From NCBI GenBank assembly GCA_022478985.1, contig JAKSZP010017382.1:44078-108077 (forward strand): a stretch of DNA of 64,000 nucleotides, given 5' to 3'. A program made the position numbers and the translations under genes. Source of the DNA: Massospora cicadina. Taxonomy: Eukaryota; Entomophthoromycota; Entomophthoromycetes; Entomophthorales; Entomophthoraceae. Positions 57,430-64,000 of this stretch are shown here, piece after piece. The notes under the pieces were generated by a model. That model searched no databases and was not told where the DNA came from. It saw only the letters and a program-made list of their open reading frames with translations. Each line of letters begins with the position of its first letter. Position 1 is the first letter of the stretch.

Positions 57430-58838
57430 ATGTCAGGAAGCAGTTGGGCAAGTGAGGTAAGAGGCACAGGTGGTAGGCCCGCGACTTCCAACGTTTGAAA
57501 ACGCCCAAGAGAAACTGGCAGATTGGATAAAAATAAAAAACCAGCGGTTACAATTTCCCTGGAAATCCTCACTTGGCAGGTGCAATGTAACCAGTACACC
57601 AACACGCTGCACTCTCAACCACTCTTGTCGGTGGAATATGGAGTCCAGTTGTTCCTGGATATTCAACAAATAGCATTGTGGGAAAAATTTTATGGGATGT
57701 GCACACTCATTTCCCAACTGTGGTGTACGTTGCACCTCACTCCATGTCACGCGGTTGGCTGGATCTCGGTTTTAAAAACAAGGAGGCAGCAGATGAAGCT
57801 GCTGCGGTGTGTGTGGTGATTGACCTCCCCAAAGGGCAGTAGGTCATTGAAACCAAGCGCACCAGATGGACAAAATCCAACCAAATTTTCCTCATGTTTG
57901 ACTTGTTGCCCACTACATTCAAGCGTGCCATTCTGGAGCAGCATCTGAAAGCTGGTCTCACTGTATATGGCAAAATACAATCCTTCGAGATGCAATGCTT
58001 TATGCTAATGCCCCACCTTTGCATTGGCAAAGCCATTGCAGTTCTGACCCCAACTGAGGAGATTGCGAAGGACCTAACCCAGTTCCTGCACTCCACTTTT
58101 ATTAAAATCGAAGGTCATACCACCCACCCTTTCCAGGTAACCGTAGACAGTGCACCCCCCATCTGCACCCACTGTGACATTTTTGGCCATAAGGCACACG
58201 CATGCCCCACCAAGGAGGGCATCACATTCCAAGAGCACCCCTCAGTGTCCATGACCAATGGGGAGGCTCACTATGAACCAACCACCAGTACCAAAGAGGC
58301 CTTCCCATGGGGAGCACAAGGCTGCTACTTATTAGTAAAGCCTGTCTCCCCTCAAGAGTGAAAGAAGGCCAAACAGGCCCGCAGGGCCACAGCCAAGGAA
58401 GCGTCCAAGGTCGCCTCCACTATCCCACACTCCCAACGCCAGGAAGACATTGAAACCTTTGCAGTGGAAGCATCTTGGGAATCCATTAACCAATCAGATT
58501 GGGATGCCCAAGCCTATTGGGCCACCCAATCTGAGGATCTGATGGGTGACTCAATCTCAACTGACCTTTGCAACCAAGCCCTGATTGGAGCCAATTTGGT
58601 CTCCAACCTACCTGAAAATTTTTTTGACCCAAATGTTGGTGCACTGAACTCATCCACACTGCAAAAAATTTGTTTGACAGCGCGGAAACCAAAAGCGAAG
58701 GCAAAAGCCAATGCAAACCTGTATGCTAAAATTAACAAATATACTGATAGTGTTTCTCCAAACACCAGCGCCACTGTGAAGGCCCATGGGGATCCAGAGG
58801 AGGCTGGTGGGCACAGGTGCCCACCCCCTCGCACCTAA
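57430..58838 (+). pseudogene. LINE L ORF1 (CCHC RNA-binding protein)
   Basis: Begins at ATG 57,430, the first after the 5' UTR hairpins. An in-frame TGA (57,496-57,498), a frameshift near 57,750, a TAG (57,841) and a TGA (58,360) break it. WLDLGFKNKEAADEAA and LLPTTFKRAILEQHLKAGLTVYG lie ahead of one zinc knuckle CTHCDIFGHKAHAC (C-x2-C-x4-H-x4-C, about 58,162-58,203). The rest is a low-complexity tail with Lys/Ala runs (KPKAKAKANANLYAKINK). Such proteins coat LINE RNA. The first two blocks correspond in order to the signature blocks of E1-E5. Confidence 0.8.
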
Positions 58839-58844
58839 GGTGTG

Positions 58845-61800
58845 ATGGGGGAAGCCTTCACTTTAGGGATGTTGAATATTGCAGGACTCAAGGCCTCACC
58901 ATCCTGGGCTAGGAAACTGAGTTTTTTATAAAAAAAATTTACCCGTGGACATCCGGGCCATCCAGGAATCCCACTGTCCAAGAGGTTCCGAGGACGCTTA
59001 GAAACCATGCTCCTCCCTTCCCTATCCTTCTGGTCTGAGCACTATGGGGTGCTTGTTCAGAAAAACAATTTCTTTAAATTTTTATTTTCTGAATCTTTCC
59101 TCAATGGCTGAGTCCTCATTGTCACATTTTCATGGGCTGGCGTGGCTCATGCTATCATCAACACTTATGCCCCGACCTGTGCATGAGAGCATCAAGAATT
59201 TTTCTCATCTGTCAAATCCCTTCTGTTACCCCCTGACCCTTTCATAGTTGGCAACATGAACTTTTGGTTAAACACATCCACGGACTGTTGGCCTTTCTTA
59301 TCCCATGCCCCACAGGGTCACGTAGAACTTTGCATTATAAAGGCCGCCCTTGGGTTGTTAGATGTGCTGCCGCAGCAAGCTCTGCTGCTCGAGAACATGA
59401 TGCGCCCCCACATCCACAATGGCCAATTAAGGTCCATGTCTCGCATTGACCTTATCCTTGTGCCGGTGAAATATTGATTCCATATTTCCCACTTCCACAC
59501 ATTAAAAATTGATTTCTCTGACCACCGGCTGGTCTTGATAACATACCACTTACCCATCACAGTGGCTAGGGCTCCATGATGGTGAAAACTCTGCCCACCC
59601 AAACTTGCGTCGCCAGGATTTTCCACATGGGTGTAATTGGCAACTTCAGCAAAAGAGTTTATTACTCATTTTTCGTGCACCAAATTTACACATGGTCAGC
59701 CTTCAAAGCAGATACCATCCACCACGGTTGTCATCTCTCCTCCCGACGCTCACAAGCTACATCAGCCATCATCTCGCGCGCACTGGCAGAGTTGGCACAC
59801 CTGGAGTCCAACATCCCAGCCACGGGCTACAGCCCTGCTTGGGGCTGGAAGTGGGCAGAAGCAGCTGCCCACCTCAACATGCTTGAAAGGCAACACAAAC
59901 ATTGGGTTTGTGTTCAGTACAGGGCCAAAAACATTACATAGGGTGACACGTGCACCGCATATTTTTTTAAAAATTCTTTGCACCGCGCCAGAGCTTGGCC
60001 TGCACACAGGTGCAAAGGACAGACAATTCCGTAGCAGATATGCTGGCCAAAGTGGCAATTGAGATACAAAATTCTTACTCCAAATTGTACAAATCTGAAC
60101 CAAATCTGCTGGCCAAAATGGCGAAATTTCTCGATAGCACTCACATCCACACCATTTCCTGATACCCAGAGTTAACGAATTTGATTACTCCAGCTGAACT
60201 CTGGTCTGCCATCCGCGGTACACCAAAATGGAAATGCCCAGGCCCTGATGTCATTCCTTATGAGTTCTATAAGAAGTACTTCATATTTATATCTCCACTG
60301 CTGCTTGCCTCCCTTAACCAGAGCCTTCTGGATACGCGCCTTCTACCAGGAGGGCAAGAGGCCTTCACCATCACACTATTCAATAAAGGGGATAAGCTAG
60401 ACCTAGCCAACTGGCGCCCCAGTTCTCTAACTAACATGGATACAAAAATTTTAACTAAAATCATGGCTAACCGTCTAGGGATTATAGCCTCCGCCACCAT
60501 TTCGCCAGAACAATTTTATTTCATACCCAGAAGGTCGATTTGGGATAACGTGCACTCTGTGGCTAACGCATGCCAGTCCACAGTCTCTGGGGCACTAGTA
60601 TTCTTGGACCAACAGAAGGCATATGATAGAGTAAACTGGGAATACCTCAGGGCCTGCCTCCACCACTTCCACTTACCCCCTCGCTTCATCAGCTGGGCAA
60701 TGATGCTTACGGAATATGCAACAATGGCAGTACGTGGCCCTGGCTTCCTAACGGAAGTGGTCCGCCCTCAAAGGGGCCTACGCCAAGGGGACCTCCTTAG
60801 CCCACTCTTATACAACTTCAGCCTTAACCCACTGCTTCAAAATGTGAATGCCCGCCTCACTGGGGTCCACGCACCAGGCCAAGCCACAGTCAAGATGATG
60901 GCATTTGAAGATGATTGTGTGGTCGGTGTGTCTAATAATCAAGACGCACGCGCGCTTGAAGCTCTCATCTGGGAGTATTCTCAGGTATGTAATGCTGCAC
61001 TGAACGCCTCCAAAACTGAAATCATCCTCCTTGGTCGGTATCAAACCTGCTGGGCCCAAGCAATTAGAGCCCAGCCAATCCCATCTATTTGCACACATGC
61101 TCGCCTTCCCTGCTCACCCCACACCGCCCCACTTGTGCTCCCCTTCGCGCCACACCCTACCATAGGGCCTGTCCGCCATCTGGGCGTGTGGGTGGAGGCA
61201 GGCGGGTATGCCTCAGCAGTAACGGAAAGTCATATTGTAAACAAATTGATGAAGTGCATCGCCTCCCTCAAAACCCACCCTACTTCCCTTACTGGCAGGG
61301 TTGTTTTAGCCAACTCTATGCTCCTCTCCAAAGTCTGGTTTGGAGCCCACGCCATCGCCTTCTCCCCGGGTTTTTTCAAATCTATGTATGCTCTTCTACA
61401 AGAGTGGCTCTGGTCAGGCCGCCCACCGCCAGTGCGGCTTGAGGTCATGTTTGGCCCTCGTCGTCATGGTGGCATGGGCCTGCTCAACTTTAAAGCCCAT
61501 GCTGCCAAGATCCTGGGCACCTGGATTGCGGCTGTCACCGCCCCTATGCTCCCCTCCCAACACTGGTCCCGCGTGGCCCGCTCCAACTTTTCCTGTGCCC
61601 TGGGCCTAACCAATCCGTCAAACCCTCACTCCTTGATGAAATATCTGGCTTCCCACCCATCGGCCACATTTCTTCATAGTACTAAAACCCACTTCAAACG
61701 AATCCTCCTCTCCATGTGGAGCGCTGAGTGGATAATCCGTATTTGTGGACACACAGCCAAAGAGGCCGCCCTTCTCCTCAGTTCACACAGGAGGTACAGG

Positions 61801-62470
61801 GGATACCCACTCAAGATGGCGTGATCCCCACACGGCCCCATGTCCTATCCAGGGTGGACTACCTGGACATGATGGACATCCCTTATTCCATTGAGACTCA
61901 GAAGACTATTTGGAAATACGCACAACACCCTCTGTTGCAGCCTCATATCCGTTCCCATGTGTGGTGCTGCCTGAGGTGGTTGTACCATATGGCTGAGCGC
62001 TCTAACGCTTTACACTCATCCTACATCATGTGTAGCCAGTATGGAAGCTGTTCCACCTCCTGGAGAAGTGCCCTACCTCTAAAGTGATATGGCGTGAGGT
62101 GCAACGTTTACTTTATCAGGATCGGACACATCCCTTCAGTTTTTCTAGGGATATGTTTGCTTTATCTATGGTCTCCCCTCTCCCACCCTCCTTCCATGCT
62201 CTGGTGGTCACAATCGCCATGTGGACTATCCACACAACTGTCTTGGATGCCATCACAGGCTCCACCCCCACCCTCCCAGAAGCTGTCCACAGATTCTGGT
62301 CTCATTTGGTGGATCACTTTCAGGCGTGGATGTTTGGGTACCTCCCACCACGTCGCCGTCAGCTGGTCTCCTCCTGGTCCCCAGTTTGGTTCATCAACTC
62401 AGACCCTATCCTCCACACGTGTTCAATTGTGGTTATGGCCCCTTTAAACGTTCACTCCTCCTCCCAATAG
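58845..62470 (+). pseudogene. LINE L ORF2 (APE endonuclease, RT, C-terminal domain)
   Basis: ATG 58,845 starts MLNIAGLKA-type endonuclease N-terminus. A VGNMNF segment (about 59,247; GDFN position), SRIDLILVP (about 59,437-59,463) and FSDHRLV (about 59,516) follow, with stops and shifts. The open block 60,181-61,824 (547 codons) is the RT: NKGDKLDLANWRPSSLTN, FLDQQKAYDRV (residue about 141, motif A), RGLRQGDLLSPLLY (motif B) and FEDD at 60,904-60,915 where FADD/YADD is usual. After a shift, a C-terminal domain has LEKCPTSKVIWREV (about 62,065-62,106) and ends at TAG 62,468-62,470. It would nick target DNA and prime reverse transcription. Confidence 0.88.
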
Positions 62471-62559
62471 TGGCTTTCCCGCTGGCAACAAGAGAGAGCA
62501 TTGCTTCTCTGGGGTGCCTTCCCTGTTACTAAGTTTCATTTTCTTTCATGTTTACATAT

Positions 62560-62605
62560 GGAAGTGTCCATCCCCTGGTCGGCCTTCCCCGCAATAAATC
62601 AAAAC
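62560..62605 (+). other. LINE L 3' terminus shared with E2 and E4
   Basis: TGTCCATCCCCTGGTC followed by GGCCTTCCCCGCAATAAATC. E2 has the same 16 bases at about 32,967 and E4 at 51,716-51,701 on the minus strand. This is the likely recognition end for the LINE RT. Confidence 0.8.
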
Positions 62606-62618
62606 AATACATCATCCA
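62606..62618. repeat. Target-site duplication of LINE L, right
   Basis: AATACATCATCCA, partner of 57,322-57,334. Confidence 0.88.
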
Positions 62619-63744
62619 GGGCCTCCACCGTTTTTTATTCTGGAACTACTATTCATACTCTTTATCCCAAGTCAGGATAAATTATCAACCTAGTGGATTT
62701 ATATATATATATTCTATAAGGGAATCTAACTTCCCTGGCAATTTATTACTTATGTGATCAACTCCAAATCCAGCTTTGAGATTTCCTGCCACTTAGGGAG
62801 GGTAATTTAAAACTCCAATAATAAGTGCAGGGGTTTTCTAAAATAAAGCCATGCAAAAACTCAAAATTTGCTACTGGAGTAATTGAGTTTAATTACGCAC
62901 TAATGCTAAAGCCTTCTGATAAAAGAATTCAGCCATTGACAAAATATTTCCGCACTTACCATGATTACCTATGCTAAAGCTTAACTGTTTCAATGGCAGA
63001 ATTGAAACAGCTAAACCGAATGTATTGGCGCCTTTTATTTCCTTGAGCTGACACTCCTTGCTGTTCCAATGACTAAATTAAAACAACCAATTCAAATGCC
63101 TAAGCACCTTTTTTGTCTCCTTGCACCAGCAATACTTGCTATTTTTAAAAATGAGATTGAAATGCACAACCCAAATTCCTCTTTCTCTTTTTCATTTCTT
63201 GCACTTATTCTCCTTTGTCAATCATCTGGCGGATTTGATAAGATCTGGTAGATTGTTACACAGAGGTAATACCGCTAATACAACGAATGATGATATGAAG
63301 ATTGTTATAACACATAAAAGGTAGTGTATATAAGAAATAGAAGCAAAGCGCTTCTGTGAAACACAATTTCTATTAACAGCAGCTTTTTACTGCCAAACCA
63401 AAGGGATCTATACAAGCTATCAACTTCCTGTTGCAGAGTCCACTGCAGCTTACTATCCAAAATTGATCCCCTTTCCATTCTCAAACGTTAAATTTATCTT
63501 TCTATTGCTGCGAACGCTCCTACAACTCTCCCAAGCAGGTAAACTCTCTCAATATTTGCTTAGTGCAATCTCGGCGGAATCACCACCATATCACTGTATT
63601 TCTCATTATCAACCTTTGGCATTTGATCCGCTGACAACCATCAGGAACCTAATAATATATCCTACTTTTGATTATCCTCAGATTCTAGTTGCTGGTAATT
63701 GACTTATACCGTTTGTATCCAGACTGCTTACTGAGGCAACCAGA
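62619..63744. other. AT-rich DNA beside a C-family LTR, no gene seen
   Basis: No reliable gene. Since the LTR starting at 63,745 is in minus orientation and TGGTTGCCTCAGTAAGC (minus strand, 63,726-63,742) sits where a PBS should be, the DNA below it could be the 5' interior of a minus-strand element. Short open frames at 63,069-63,324 and 63,463-63,702 show no motif. Confidence 0.3.
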
Positions 63745-64000
63745 TGTAAAAACTGATGTGTTTTCACTGGTGCACAGGTTCGCTTAACTACTGAGTCTGG
63801 AGATAAACACAAACTTGCTAATTGTATGAAGGCAATTAGCTTAGTTGAGTTCGATAAATGGGTAGTTCAGCCCTACTCTTGCAGATAATAATATAAATGA
63901 CTTTGGCCTCACTCTGGCAATAAAGAATTCAAGTGACTTCAGCCTCACTCTGGCAAGATATAATTATTTAAGTGACTTCAGCCTCACTCTGGCATTTACA
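63745..64000 (-). repeat. Family-C LTR, truncated by window end
   Basis: Starts TGTAAAAACTGATG and contains ACTG…GCACAGGTTCGC, GTATGAAGGCAATTAGCTTAG…GTTC, matching the low end of the C1 LTRs (29,302 and 35,122). Its upper part differs by carrying the tandem repeat at 63,895-64,000. Confidence 0.55.
63895..64000. repeat. Tandem repeat, units of 36-39 bases
   Basis: Two full units and a partial third (starts 63,895, 63,931, 63,970), each with GACTT[TC][GA]GCCTCACTCTGGCA followed by a variable AT spacer. It runs to the window edge, so the copy number is unknown. Confidence 0.85.

Larger units (their letters stand above)
57335..62605 (+). mobile_element. Full-length LINE (non-LTR retrotransposon) L
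   Basis: A 5,271-bp element between perfect 13-bp duplications. A 95-bp 5' UTR with two perfect hairpins (arms 57,351-57,357/57,364-57,370 and 57,401-57,406/57,413-57,418) precedes ORF1 (57,430-58,838). ORF2 begins 6 bases later (58,845) and runs to 62,470. The 3' UTR ends TGTCCATCCCCTGGTCGGCCTTCCCC then GCAATAAATCAAAAC, without a long poly-A. The layout is that of APE-type LINEs. A handful of stops and frameshifts suggests a relatively recent but dead copy, with a 547-codon uninterrupted RT block remaining. Confidence 0.92.

Noticed and set aside
60040..60125. Short internal duplication (CTGCTGGCCAAA.TGGC) in LINE L ORF2
   Set aside because: Two diverged copies only, in a broken linker region, most likely a minor local duplication.
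61672..61686. TAGTACTAAAA inside LINE L ORF2 as a fourth micro-insertion
   Set aside because: It is in an open coding frame, lacks the CCATC prefix and has no flanking direct repeat.
60181..61824. The long ORF as a host gene
   Set aside because: It is the RT of LINE L, with RT motifs A and B and element termini with a target duplication on both sides.
1..64000. CRISPR arrays, bacterial operons or ribosome-binding sites
   Set aside because: No regularly spaced repeats and no prokaryote-like gene organisation. The coding content is that of eukaryotic retrotransposons.

Overview
The window is eukaryotic, AT-leaning, repeat-dominated DNA. I find no convincing host gene, tRNA or rRNA. Almost everything identifiable is a retrotransposon or the wreck of one. 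Ty3-type pol proteins (some with the PWxSISMDFIVxLP-like integrase style of fungal chromoviruses), a LINE with a CCHC ORF1 and an APE-RT ORF2, and the absence of recognisable host exons suggest a repeat-bloated fungal genome. That assignment is inference from protein style, and no species can be named.

Layout. 1-7,300: decayed gag-like ORFs on the minus strand, an ORF1-only retroposon (E1, about 2,550-4,360, minus) and unassigned AT-rich DNA. 7,315-about 13,640: a decayed minus-strand Ty3-type element (B2). 13,921-22,934: a long-LTR chromovirus-like element (element 1, plus) whose RT is split by a 1.43-kb unclassified insertion (G1, 17,403-18,831). 23,002-28,862: the best-preserved LTR element (B1, plus), with near-equal 492/491-bp LTRs, PBS, PPT and a 5-bp TTGTT target duplication. 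29,302-36,188: a minus-strand gag-only LTR element (C1) carrying a nested ORF1-only retroposon (E2). 36,200-39,300: integrase and possible LINE endonuclease debris. 39,300-43,500: a decayed minus-strand LINE (H), a second G copy (41,765-42,987) and three tiny LINE-tail insertions. 43,530-45,402: ORF1-only E3. 46,150-49,150: decayed minus-strand chromovirus pol (F) with a solo family-B LTR in its RNase H. 51,684-53,604 and about 53,700-55,567: ORF1-only E4 (minus) and E5 (plus), back to back. 57,335-62,605: a full-length LINE (L) bounded by a 13-bp target duplication. 63,745-64,000: start of another family-C LTR with tandem repeats.

How the parts relate. LINE L has both ORFs. E2 and E4 keep only an ORF1-like protein plus the same 3' terminal sequence as L (TGTCCATCCCCTGGTC), so they look like non-autonomous passengers of an L-type LINE, analogous to mammalian HAL1. 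E3 and E5 carry a related ORF1 but another 3' end. That end matches the three 17-47-nt insertions, each flanked by 15-17-bp duplications, implying a second LINE machine not present here. Several unrelated LTR elements share one primer-binding motif (GGTGCTCACTACA). Nesting gives a relative order: G entered element 1 and LINE H, a LINE tail later entered G2, a family-B LTR entered F, and E2 entered C1.

Limits: pairwise homologies were judged by eye, and boundaries marked approximate were not computed.
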